Assembly (NCBI RefSeq): GCF_014472415.1
Contig: NZ_JACSZV010000002.1
Location: forward strand, 186,001-250,000
Direction: 5' to 3'
Length of the DNA: 64,000 nt
From: Pseudomonas sp. N40(2020)
GTDB taxonomy: Bacteria > Pseudomonadota > Gammaproteobacteria > Pseudomonadales > Pseudomonadaceae
This document shows, one piece after another, positions 17,502-25,580 of the stretch (positions within the stretch are counted from its first letter, which is position 1; each line of letters starts with the position of its first letter). A program made the translations under genes and the position numbers. Below the pieces are notes generated by a model. That model ran no database searches. It had not been told where the DNA came from and worked only from the letters and a program-made list of their open reading frames with translations.

Positions 17502-18149
17502 TTACAGGTTTTTGTAAAGCCATTTAGGCATGTAGTACTTGCGCCGGTTGAACACGCTACCGACCACTTTTGCCCCGGCCTGAGTCAGGCGTTGCACGGC
17601 GGCCTGGGCGACTTCCCAGCGGGTGTCTTCGGCGCGAACGACAAACACCACGCCATCCACCTGAGTACTGATGACCAGCGTGTCGGCGGCGGAATACACC
17701 GCGTCGCCGTCAATCACCACGAAGCGGTATTGGCTGCCCAACTGGTCGAGCAACGGACTCAAACGCTCGGCGGTCAGGTGTTCCATGGTGCGGATCGGCC
17801 GGCCATTGGGCAGTACGTGAAATGGCAGGCTCGACACCTGCACCACGCAGTCTTGCAACAGTGGTGGGTTATCCGGATTGAACAGCAAGTCGCGCAGACC
17901 GCGCTCTTTGCTCAGGTTCAACTGCTGGGTGAGATTGCTCGCCGACTGGCTGGCGTCGACCAGCAGCACCTGGCCGCTGCTCATTTGCGCCAGTTGACTG
18001 GCCAGCGCCAAAGCGCTGGTGGTGGTGCCGGCGCCGGGGTTGGCGGCTGTCAGGAACAGGATCCGCAGATCAAGATCCAGCACGGTCGACGTCAGGTTCG
18101 ATTCGCTGGGGTTGGCAATGCTCAGGCTTTTGTTGGTTGAACCGTCCAT
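17502..18149 (-). CDS. BY-kinase-like/ParA-fold ATPase with degenerate Walker A
   Basis: A 215-residue protein with the bacterial tyrosine kinase/MinD-like fold. Walker A' (VLLVDASQ, D65) and Walker B (FVVIDGDA) are present. The Walker A region, residues 36-44, reads ANPGAGTTT: the lysine expected in GxGKT is a threonine. Three tyrosines lie in the last 11 residues (Y205, Y206, Y212), the position of the autophosphorylated cluster of BY-kinases, but the cluster is short. The protein may be a pseudokinase, bind nucleotide in an altered way, or act as a structural partner for the kinase-less PCP next to it. Its ATG overlaps the sugar transferase stop by one base (TAATG). Confidence 0.8.
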   Translation of the reverse strand: MDGSTNKSLSIANPSESNLTSTVLDLDLRILFLTAANPGAGTTTSALALASQLAQMSSGQVLLVDASQSASNLTQQLNLSKERGLRDLLFNPDNPPLLQDCVVQVSSLPFHVLPNGRPIRTMEHLTAERLSPLLDQLGSQYRFVVIDGDAVYSAADTLVISTQVDGVVFVVRAEDTRWEVAQAAVQRLTQAGAKVVGSVFNRRKYYMPKWLYKNL

Positions 18150-18895
18150 TAGCTTGCTCCGTGGCCGCTGAATACTTTGAAGGGGGTTTTCAACAGGATC
18201 TTCAGATCAAGCAAAAGGCTTTGCTCGGCGATGTAGCTGAGGTCCAACTCAACGCGCTGGTCGAAGTCGATGTTGCTGCGTCCGGAGATCTGCCACAGGC
18301 CGGTCATGCCGGGGTAGATAGCCAGACGTGCGAGGTGATTGTCCTTGTAGCGGTAAGCGTTGAACGAGGTCGGGCGGGGGCCGACCAGGCGCATGTCACC
18401 GGTCACCACGTTGATCAGGTTGGGCAGTTCGTCGAGGCTGGTGCGCCGCAGGAAACTGCCGATGCCGGTAATGCGTGGGTCCTTGTCGATTTTGAAGTCG
18501 ATGGCGTCGGCCCCGTGTTTGTTGAGGTGACGCAGCGACTCTTTCAGCTCTTCGGCGTTGGCGACCATGGTGCGAAATTTGTACATGCCGAACTTGCGAC
18601 CGCGGTAGCCGGTGCGTTTCTGCACGAACATCACCGGCCCTTGGCTGGTGAATTTGATGATCAGTGCCAGGCCAATCAACAGCGGCGAAATCAACAGCAG
18701 AATCGTCAGTGCGCCGAAGCAGGCCACCACCCGATTGGTGCGCGACAGTTGCCATGGCCGACCGCCATCGCGACCGGTGAACCAGCCGCGGCCCTGGCGG
18801 TGAATCGCCGCATCGAGGCGCATTCGGTGCTCGGGGTCGACGCGCTTGTCACGACGCATCTCTTGGATCGGCACACCTTTTTCATGTCCAGTCAT
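18149..18895 (-). CDS. undecaprenyl-phosphate sugar phosphotransferase (initiating transferase)
   Basis: A 248-residue monotopic membrane enzyme. One hydrophobic segment (ACFGALTILLLISPLLIGLAL) is followed by the Bac_transf catalytic domain: KFTSQGPVMFVQKRTG, GMYKFRTMV, DKDPRITGIGSFLRRTSLDE (catalytic aspartate-glutamate pair), LPNLINVVTGDMRLVGPRP and YPGMTGLWQISGRS. It transfers a sugar-1-phosphate, usually glucose or galactose, to undecaprenyl phosphate and so begins the repeat unit. It lacks the long N-terminal CoA-binding-like domain of larger WbaP/PslA forms. The ATG has GGAGG five bases upstream. It is followed directly by the kinase-like gene. Confidence 0.9.
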   Translation of the reverse strand: MTGHEKGVPIQEMRRDKRVDPEHRMRLDAAIHRQGRGWFTGRDGGRPWQLSRTNRVVACFGALTILLLISPLLIGLALIIKFTSQGPVMFVQKRTGYRGRKFGMYKFRTMVANAEELKESLRHLNKHGADAIDFKIDKDPRITGIGSFLRRTSLDELPNLINVVTGDMRLVGPRPTSFNAYRYKDNHLARLAIYPGMTGLWQISGRSNIDFDQRVELDLSYIAEQSLLLDLKILLKTPFKVFSGHGAS

Positions 18896-18913
18896 GGAGT
18901 CCTCCACATAAAT

Positions 18914-19951
18914 TCAGCCGCGAGCGGCACGTGGGCGATAGGCAGTGGGGTAGTAGTCGCGGAACCAGGCGATGAACCGCCCCAGTCCTTCGTCCAGCTC
19001 TATCCGGGGCTGAAACCCGGTGGCCTGGGCCAGATCGCTGGCCTCGGCGCAGGTATTGAGCACGTCGCCCGGTTGCAGCGGCAGCAGCTCGACAATGGCT
19101 TTCTGGCCGAGGTGTTTTTCCATCAGCGCCAGATAGGTTTTCAGTGCCACCGGGTGTTGCCCGCCGATGTTGAACAGCCGCCATGGCGCCATGCTGCTGG
19201 CCGGGTCGGGTTGCTCGCGATCCCACTCGGGCTGTGCCAGCGGCGGCATATCGGTGAGGCGGGCGATGCTTTCGATGATGTCGTCGATGTAGGTGAAGTC
19301 GCGCTGGTGCTCGCCGTAGTTGAACAGTTTCAGCGGCTCGCCTTGGCTGATCGCCCGGGCGAACTGGATCGGCGACATGTCCGGCCGACCCCAAGGCCCG
19401 TACACGGTGAAAAAGCGCAGGCCGGTGCAGGGAATGCCGAACAGATGGCTGTAACTGTGGGCCATCAGCTCGTTGGCTTTCTTGGTCGCGGCGTACAGCG
19501 ACAGCGGATGATTGACCCCGTCCTTCACCGAGTAGGGCGTGTGCTGGTTGGCGCCATACACCGAGCTGGATGAGGCGTAGATCAAATGCTCGACCGGGTG
19601 ATGCCGGCAGCTTTCAAGAATGTTCAGGAAACCGTTGAGGTTGCTGTCCAGATACGCCCGCGGATTTTCCAGCGAATAACGCACACCGGCCTGCGCGGCG
19701 AGGTGGATCACCACTTGCGGACGTTCACGGACAAACAGCGCGTCGATGGCCGACGCATCGGCCAGGTCCACCGTGGCGAGCTGGAAATCGCCGACCTGCC
19801 CTCGCACCCATTGCACGCGGTCGTGCTTGAGCTGCGGGTCGTAGTAGGCGTTGAAATTGTCCAGGCCGACCACCGCGTGCCCGTCGCGCATCAGCCGAAG
19901 GACGCAATGGGCACCAATGAAACCAGCCGCGCCGGTGACCAGAATCTTCAT
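18914..19951 (-). CDS. UDP-glucuronate 4-epimerase-like NAD-dependent epimerase
   Basis: A 345-residue short-chain dehydrogenase/reductase of the extended type. NAD is bound by GAAGFIGAHCVL at the N terminus; LDNFNAYYDPQLKHDR is typical of UDP-glucuronate epimerases (Cap1J/LspL type); the catalytic residues are SSSVYG and YAATKKANE (YxxxK); FFTVYGPWGRPDM lies near the sugar site. Placed directly after UDP-glucose dehydrogenase, it most likely makes UDP-galacturonate from UDP-glucuronate, so the polymer should contain uronic acid. The ATG shares ATGA with the upstream stop. Specificity is inferred from motif and context. Confidence 0.85.
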   Translation of the reverse strand: MKILVTGAAGFIGAHCVLRLMRDGHAVVGLDNFNAYYDPQLKHDRVQWVRGQVGDFQLATVDLADASAIDALFVRERPQVVIHLAAQAGVRYSLENPRAYLDSNLNGFLNILESCRHHPVEHLIYASSSSVYGANQHTPYSVKDGVNHPLSLYAATKKANELMAHSYSHLFGIPCTGLRFFTVYGPWGRPDMSPIQFARAISQGEPLKLFNYGEHQRDFTYIDDIIESIARLTDMPPLAQPEWDREQPDPASSMAPWRLFNIGGQHPVALKTYLALMEKHLGQKAIVELLPLQPGDVLNTCAEASDLAQATGFQPRIELDEGLGRFIAWFRDYYPTAYRPRAARG

Positions 19952-21300
19952 GATCGCAGCCCTTCGGGGGCGATGTGGCGCAGGCCTATGCCGCTGTAAT
20001 GCAGACCCGCAGCGGCGAGATGTTCCGGGTTGTAAAGGTTGCGACCGTCGACCACCACCCGTGAGCGCAGTTTGCTGGCCAGCAGCTCGAAATCCACCAC
20101 GCGAAAGTTTTTCCACTCGGTGCAGATCACCAGTGCATCGGCGTCTTCGAGGGTGTCGTCGCGGGTGGCGCACAGGTGCAAATCGTTGCGGTAGCCGTAA
20201 ATGCGTCGGCATTCGGACATGGCTTCTGGATCGTAGGCTTGCACGCTGGCGCCCTCGGCCCATAACGCATCCATCAGGTAGCGGCTGGGCGCTTCACGCA
20301 TGTCATCGGTGTTCGGTTTGAACGCCAGGCCCCAGATGGCGATGGACTTGCCGGCCAGGCCTTGGGGGAATTGCGCTTTCAATTTGCTGAAGAGAATGTG
20401 CCGCTGCAGATCGTTGACGTCGGTGACGCTGCGCAGCAGTTTGAGCGGCATGCCGTTGTGTTCGGCTGTGTGCAGCAGGGCGCGCAAGTCCTTGGGAAAG
20501 CACGAGCCACCGAAGCCGCAGCCCGGATAGATAAAGTGGTAACCGATGCGCGGGTCGGAGCCAATGCCCTTGCGCACCGCTTCAATATCGGCGCCGAGCA
20601 GTTCGGTGAGGTTGGCCAGTTCATTCATGAAGCTGATGCGGGTGGCGAGCATCGCGTTGGCGGCGTACTTGGTCAGCTCGGCGCTGCGATTGTCCATGAA
20701 CATCAGTTTTTCGCGATTGCGGCAGAACGGTGCGTACAACTCGCTCATCTGCTCGCGGGCTTCTTCGTCGCGGGTGCCGACGATGATCCGGTCCGGGCGC
20801 ATGCAGTCGGCGAGGGCGCTGCCTTCCTTGAGGAACTCGGGGTTGGACACCACGCGCACCTGCAAATCGGTCTTGCCGCGGCGCAGCAATTCGCTGTTGG
20901 CAGCGGCCAACACCTGATCCGCCGTGCCGACCGGCACCGTTGACTTGATGATCAGCGTGCGATCGGCCTCCATGTACGAAGCGATTTGCCGAGCGACATT
21001 GAGTACGTGGCTGAGGTCGGCGGAACCGTCCTCATCGGCCGGAGTGCCGACCGCGATGAAGATCAATTCGGCATGCTCGACCGCGTCGCTGGCCTGGGTG
21101 CTGAACAGCAGGCGCCCGGCCTTAATGTTTTCTTCAAGGGTGCTGGAGAGGCCTGGTTCACTAATTGGCGGTACGGCTTGTTGCAGTTGTTTAATCTTGT
21201 TCGGGTCAATATCAACGCACAAAACCCGATGACCTACATCTGCAAGTGCGGCGGCTTGTATAAGACCAACATAGCCCGTGCCAAATACGCTCACGTCCAT
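19948..21300 (-). CDS. ugd: UDP-glucose 6-dehydrogenase
   Basis: A 450-residue enzyme that oxidises UDP-glucose twice to UDP-glucuronate with NAD. Visible features are the N-terminal dinucleotide fold (VFGTGYVGL), IKSTVPVGTAD, SNPEFLKEGSA and the catalytic loop YPGCGFGGSCFPKDL, where C267 is the thiohemiacetal cysteine. The C-terminal UDP-binding domain follows (WGLAFKPNTDDMREAPS). It is the first gene of the polysaccharide transcription unit, supplying acidic sugar to the epimerase gene with which it overlaps by four bases. GAGGGTG lies upstream of the ATG. Length and motifs match the family fully. Confidence 0.95.
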   Translation of the reverse strand: MDVSVFGTGYVGLIQAAALADVGHRVLCVDIDPNKIKQLQQAVPPISEPGLSSTLEENIKAGRLLFSTQASDAVEHAELIFIAVGTPADEDGSADLSHVLNVARQIASYMEADRTLIIKSTVPVGTADQVLAAANSELLRRGKTDLQVRVVSNPEFLKEGSALADCMRPDRIIVGTRDEEAREQMSELYAPFCRNREKLMFMDNRSAELTKYAANAMLATRISFMNELANLTELLGADIEAVRKGIGSDPRIGYHFIYPGCGFGGSCFPKDLRALLHTAEHNGMPLKLLRSVTDVNDLQRHILFSKLKAQFPQGLAGKSIAIWGLAFKPNTDDMREAPSRYLMDALWAEGASVQAYDPEAMSECRRIYGYRNDLHLCATRDDTLEDADALVICTEWKNFRVVDFELLASKLRSRVVVDGRNLYNPEHLAAAGLHYSGIGLRHIAPEGLRS

Positions 21301-21690
21301 CTGCGCACCCTCGATAGAGCGAAAAGAAGAAGTTCGGAAGAAGACTGTAAAAGGGGTATAGCGCAGGGTTTGAAAAGCGTGTCAGCAAAATGACATGTTG
21401 CACCTGTATAATACTTGAGCGTTTTTTGGCGATTAGCCATCAAGTCATTGCTGCGATTAGATTTGTTGATTTTTTGCAGATTTGTTCAGATTTCAAATAA
21501 GCGATGGATGGTCGTAAGCCTCTAGTATTAAGGCTTGTAGCGTTTGTGGCGTGTCAGATTTGAGTCATCTTTTTTTTGACGCTTTCTAAAAAAAACAGTC
21601 AATTCTTGCGCTTTGATGGCCGGGTGCTAGTGTCAGGTTCTGACCGACAATCCCTTGACCCTCTGCCGTTTTGCACGACCGGTATTGCCC
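21301..21690. other. AT-rich divergent control region between polysaccharide locus and sulfatase-like gene
   Basis: About 390 bases without a gene, clearly more AT-rich than the surroundings, with long A and T runs (for example around 21,570-21,600). Promoters of both divergent units should lie here. I see several TATAAT-like hexamers (plus strand 21,407-21,412; minus-strand TATTAT overlapping it), but none pairs with a good -35 at 16-18 bases. The base composition is compatible with H-NS/MvaT-type silencing or acquired DNA. Confidence 0.5.
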
Positions 21691-23388
21691 ATGTTCAGAT
21701 ACGCCAAAGAACTGCTTTTAATTGTTTATTTGCTGCTTTATTCCGAATATTACATAGAGCGGTTAAATGCTATCGGCCTGGGTTTTGCTGTGCTTCTTTT
21801 TGGCGCGATGTTTTTGGCGCTTACTTTAGCGTTATATCTAACGGCCTATATACGGCACACTCTCGTTCGACATTTATTCGCATTGACGATGTTTGTTTCG
21901 GCGGTGTTTTTTGATGTCTATACCCGGGTCACGGCGGATTACCTGAACTACAGCAGCTTCGTCTCGCTGGTGTACTCCGGCGGCTTCATTCAGGAGGCGG
22001 CTTACCAGTATCGCGACGCGATCATCCACGGCGCCCTCAGTGGCTTGTTGCTGTTGTTCGGCATCGGGTTGAAACCGCGACATTCGTTGGTGGTGCCGAA
22101 CGCATTGCGCGTGGCGGCGCCGCTGTGTGGCGTGCTATTGCTCAGTGCGGTGCTGTTTTTGCGTGCGGGCGAGGGCGCCCGTGGTTTGCCGATCATGTAC
22201 ACGCCGCTGGCCTATCTGAATCTTTTTGCCTATGAAGCACTGCACAACACCGTCGGCCCGCGTGAGCCGGTAACGCTGACACGCAACGCGCAAGCGGTCG
22301 GCCATGACATCGTGCTGATCATCGACGAAAGCATTTCCGGCAATTACCTGGACATCAACGCGCCGTTCGGCGTGCACAGCAACCTCAAACAACCGCAGGC
22401 CGGCGTAGATATCTTCAATTACGGTTACGCCGCGTCCATCGCCAATTGCAGCGCCGACACCAACATCACCCTGCGTTACGGTGGCACCCGCGCCGACTAC
22501 ATGCGTATCAACAGCACGCTGCCGTCGATCTGGCAGTACGCAAAAAATGCCGGGCTGCGCACCGTATATATCGACGCCCAGCGCACGGCCGGCAACCTGC
22601 AGAACCTGATGAACGACACCGAGAAAAAGGACATCGACGAGTTTGTGCAATTCGACCAGACCAGCGTGCGCGACCGCGACATGGCCGCAGCGGCGAAGCT
22701 GATCAGTTTGCTCAACGACGATAAGTCAGAGCTGATCCTGATCAACAAGGTCGGCGCGCATTTCCCGGTGCACGATAAATATCCGGATGCCTTCATGGCG
22801 TACCGTCCGACCCTGCCGCGTGGGCAGTTCACTGAAGTGGTCGACACTGGCGAGCGTAACGGTTTCAACGGTCAGCCGGATGACTGGGTGCTGTACCGCA
22901 ACGCCTACAAGAACACTGTTTTATGGAATGTCGGCGAGTTCTTTTCGCGGGTGTTTGCCCAGGCCAACCTCAACAATGCGTTGCTGATCTACACCTCCGA
23001 TCATGGCCAGGATCTGCATGAGCGTGGCAATCCAGGGCTCAACACGCATTGTGGAGGCGATCCGGTGGAGGAAGAGGGGTTGGTGCCGTTGGTGGTGATT
23101 TCCGGCAGCAACCTGAAGACACTGGACTGGCCCGCTCAACTGGCGGCGAACAAGGATCGCTCCAGTCACTACAACATCTTCCCGACCCTGTTGCAGTTGA
23201 TGGGTTACGACCTGGCGGGGATCGAGGCGGTGTATGGCAAGCCGTTGACGGTGTCGACGGCGGATGCGTTCACCTTCAACTATCGCTTCAATGCGCGGCT
23301 TGGGGCCAAGCCTGAATGGAAGCACATTGATCTGGGCAGCATTGTGACGCCGTCGCAGGCGCCGACCAGTGTGGCGGCGGGGCAGTAG
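21691..23388 (+). CDS. membrane sulfatase/phosphoethanolamine transferase-like protein
   Basis: A 565-residue protein with about five membrane segments in the first ~190 residues and a soluble alkaline-phosphatase-superfamily domain after it. The domain opens with IVLIIDESISGNYLDIN (metal aspartate-glutamate), has a likely nucleophile region NCSADTNITLRYGG, and later KVGAHFPVHDKYP, YTSDHGQDL and an H-C-G-G element (THCGGDPVEEE). This layout is shared by EptA-like phosphoethanolamine transferases and LtaS/OpgB-type phosphoglycerol transferases. It could modify lipid A or the neighbouring polysaccharide. The start chosen has no strong ribosome site; the TTG 12 codons upstream is an alternative. 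The first ~150 bases are unusually AT-rich. Confidence 0.75.
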   Translation: MFRYAKELLLIVYLLLYSEYYIERLNAIGLGFAVLLFGAMFLALTLALYLTAYIRHTLVRHLFALTMFVSAVFFDVYTRVTADYLNYSSFVSLVYSGGFIQEAAYQYRDAIIHGALSGLLLLFGIGLKPRHSLVVPNALRVAAPLCGVLLLSAVLFLRAGEGARGLPIMYTPLAYLNLFAYEALHNTVGPREPVTLTRNAQAVGHDIVLIIDESISGNYLDINAPFGVHSNLKQPQAGVDIFNYGYAASIANCSADTNITLRYGGTRADYMRINSTLPSIWQYAKNAGLRTVYIDAQRTAGNLQNLMNDTEKKDIDEFVQFDQTSVRDRDMAAAAKLISLLNDDKSELILINKVGAHFPVHDKYPDAFMAYRPTLPRGQFTEVVDTGERNGFNGQPDDWVLYRNAYKNTVLWNVGEFFSRVFAQANLNNALLIYTSDHGQDLHERGNPGLNTHCGGDPVEEEGLVPLVVISGSNLKTLDWPAQLAANKDRSSHYNIFPTLLQLMGYDLAGIEAVYGKPLTVSTADAFTFNYRFNARLGAKPEWKHIDLGSIVTPSQAPTSVAAGQ

Positions 23389-23419
23389 GTTTCGAATTGG
23401 CCGGGTCAGACACCCGTGA

Positions 23420-24439
23420 TCACACTCCAGCCCACCGCGTCCGATAAACCCCCGGTGCACACCCCAGCCATCTCAGGCATGCGCGGTTGAAACTCTGCAC
23501 ATCGCTGTACCCGAGGCGATCGGACACCTCGACCAATTCCAGTTCGCCGACCTGCAAAAGATCCTCGGCGCGATAATGCCGATACTCATCCAGCAACTCG
23601 GAAAAACTCCAGCCCAACGCTTTCAACCGTCGAGCCGCCGTACGCTCGACTAAATGATGCGCGGCGCAGAAGCGCTGCCAGTCAGCGCCCGCCAGGTCTT
23701 CGATCAAGTAATCGCTGAGTTGCTCCAGCAAGGTCGATTCGCTGTTGCGCCGTGTCTGCTCCAGCAACGCCACCAGAGTCTGTTCCAGCGACTGATTGCC
23801 CGGTGTCAGTGGCGTCACGAACAGTTGCGGATCAAGCCGAATCGCCGGATACGCCTGTTCGCCCTGCACCGGAGCACGAAAGGCACGCTCATGTTCTTCG
23901 CTGCTGGCCGACACCAGCGCCACGCCCGTCACCGGATCACGCCCGAGTCCGCTGGCCAGCAACTTGCGCCGCAACATGCTGCACAGGCTGATCAGGATGT
24001 AATCGGCGGTGGCCGCACACGCCCGAAGGCTGCCGGCATCGAGCAAACGCAGCTCGACAGCCTCGCCCTCGCGCACGATCTGTGCACGGAAATGCCCACT
24101 GAAGAAGGGAAAAAACCGTACGAAGTAATCGCAGGCGCTTTCCAGCGAAACCGCGACATCGAACAGATACGTCAGGCCATTGGTCGCCGTGGAGACAAAA
24201 CGTCGGCCCGCCGCCAGACCGAACAGCGGATCACCGGTCTGCTCCAGGGCAAACGTCCAAAAGCGTCGCGAGAGCACCAGCGGAATACGCATGAACGGCG
24301 TGCGCAGATCGAACAGGCTGCGGTGAAACTGCGCTTCAATGGCTGGCTGCGCCACACCGCGTGCGAGCAATTCTTCGATGGCCGCCAGCAGGGTGGGGGC
24401 GTAAAAAATGTTGGCGGGCGGCTGATTGATTTTTGTCAT
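23420..24439 (-). CDS. AraC-family regulator with N-terminal arabinose-binding-like domain
   Basis: A 339-residue regulator. The N-terminal ~200 residues (RSLFDLRTPFMRIPLVLSRR, then a segment FGLAAGRRF) match the 'AraC_binding_4' type domain of OruR/ArgR-like Pseudomonas regulators, which sense small ligands. The C-terminal ~100 residues hold the two AraC helix-turn-helix units (AAHHLVERTAARRLKALGWSFSELLDEYR and ELVEVSDRLGYSDVQSFNRA). It converges with the sulfatase-like gene and lies 124 bases downstream of a LysR gene. No effector can be named. It is separate from the other AraC gene at 25581. Confidence 0.87.
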   Translation of the reverse strand: MTKINQPPANIFYAPTLLAAIEELLARGVAQPAIEAQFHRSLFDLRTPFMRIPLVLSRRFWTFALEQTGDPLFGLAAGRRFVSTATNGLTYLFDVAVSLESACDYFVRFFPFFSGHFRAQIVREGEAVELRLLDAGSLRACAATADYILISLCSMLRRKLLASGLGRDPVTGVALVSASSEEHERAFRAPVQGEQAYPAIRLDPQLFVTPLTPGNQSLEQTLVALLEQTRRNSESTLLEQLSDYLIEDLAGADWQRFCAAHHLVERTAARRLKALGWSFSELLDEYRHYRAEDLLQVGELELVEVSDRLGYSDVQSFNRACLRWLGCAPGVYRTRWAGV

Positions 24440-24563
24440 GTAGGGCTCACCGCTTGTTTCAAGGCACTGGTCAGGCTGGCCGACGTTAAGCGATTTGCCG
24501 GAGCAAGACCATGCTTGCCTTTGATGCGATCTGTCAGCAACAGGGTTTTATGTAAATCAGGGA

Positions 24564-25487
24564 TTATTGGTTAGCCGCGAGCAGGCGTTGATCGACTGCC
24601 AGAATCGCCTCAACCATCGCCCGCGCCGCCGGGGTCATGGAGTAGCCGACGCGGGTGACGATGCCGTAACTCAAATGCAAGGCCGGGTCCTCGGGTGGGA
24701 TGTCGATGAAGTCGAGCAGATGGATCAAGCCTTGATCGACCTGATCGCGCAGTGCCTCCAGCGTCGCCAGACCTACCGCGTCGGAGCGCAGCACCACGCG
24801 CTGAATGGCGTCGAACTGGGCGCATTCGACACTGGGATTGAAGTCCGGCTCGCCCAGCACATCGGCGAGGATCTTGCGGATCATCGGCGGAATCCGCGTT
24901 CCCACTATCGGATAATCGAGCAGGGAACGCAGTTTCAAATTCTCTCGATTGGCGAGCGGGTGATCAGCGCGGCAGAAAAAACACCCCGCACGGGTACGCA
25001 GCAGTTGCACGTGGTACTGCGGATCGCCGATGAAATAACGCGCATCCGCCACCAGAAATTCAATCTGCTGCTCGCGCAGCCACAATGACAGTTGCTGCCA
25101 GTCGCCTTGATGAAACCGCGTGCGGATCGCTGGATGTGCCTGAATGAAGTCCGCCAGTGCTTCCGGCACCAGTACCTGCGCCGGATAAGGCCCGCAACCG
25201 AATTGCAGTTCACCAACGGTGAGGCCGTTGTATTGGCTCAACTCGTTTTGCAGCGCCTGACTGCCAGCGAGCAGACGCCGTGCGTGCTGCAGGACCAGTT
25301 CGCCCTGACCGGTGAGGCGGAATTCGCGACTGCTGCGCTCCACCAGCTCACAACCCAAATCGCGCTCCAGGGTCTGAATGCTTCGGCTGAATGCCGGTTG
25401 GCTGAGATTGATCGCCTCGGCCGCGCGACCAAAACTGCGGTAGTCGGCGAGGGCTGCCAGGTGGCGAAGCTGTCGCAAATCCATCAT
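24564..25487 (-). CDS. LysR-family transcriptional regulator
   Basis: A 307-residue LysR protein: N-terminal winged helix (LRHLAALADYRSFGRAAEAI, LSQPAFSRSIQTLERDLG) and a periplasmic-binding-like effector domain (LQFGCGPYPAQVLVPEAL, ADHPLANRENLKLRSL). AGGAG lies four bases before the ATG; a second ATG follows at once. It diverges from the AraC gene at 25581 across 93 bases that should hold the control sites of both. In another Pseudomonas the sds alkylsulfatase has a LysR activator (SdsB), and sdsA lies 1 kb away here, so a similar link is possible but not shown. Confidence 0.9.
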   Translation of the reverse strand: MMDLRQLRHLAALADYRSFGRAAEAINLSQPAFSRSIQTLERDLGCELVERSSREFRLTGQGELVLQHARRLLAGSQALQNELSQYNGLTVGELQFGCGPYPAQVLVPEALADFIQAHPAIRTRFHQGDWQQLSLWLREQQIEFLVADARYFIGDPQYHVQLLRTRAGCFFCRADHPLANRENLKLRSLLDYPIVGTRIPPMIRKILADVLGEPDFNPSVECAQFDAIQRVVLRSDAVGLATLEALRDQVDQGLIHLLDFIDIPPEDPALHLSYGIVTRVGYSMTPAARAMVEAILAVDQRLLAANQ

Positions 25488-25580
25488 GCGTCTCCTGCAT
25501 TTTGCGGATACTTTTAATGCATTGGATCGATATCACGTTGGCTGGCATAAGTACACGCCTGTCTCTTGGTAGTGATCGCC

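Noticed and set aside
18137..19573. 478-codon plus-strand frame across the sugar transferase and epimerase genes
   Set aside because: It spans two well-supported minus-strand genes and contains no recognisable domain.
2541..21300. Assignment of the polysaccharide locus to Psl, Pel, alginate, cellulose or PNAG
   Set aside because: Key genes of those loci (for example alg8/44, pelF/G, bcsA, pgaC, or the psl gene order) are not present; only general Wzx/Wzy functions agree.
21390..21412. ATGACA ... TATAAT on the plus strand as a promoter for the sulfatase-like gene
   Set aside because: The spacer is only 11 bases, too short for a sigma-70 promoter.
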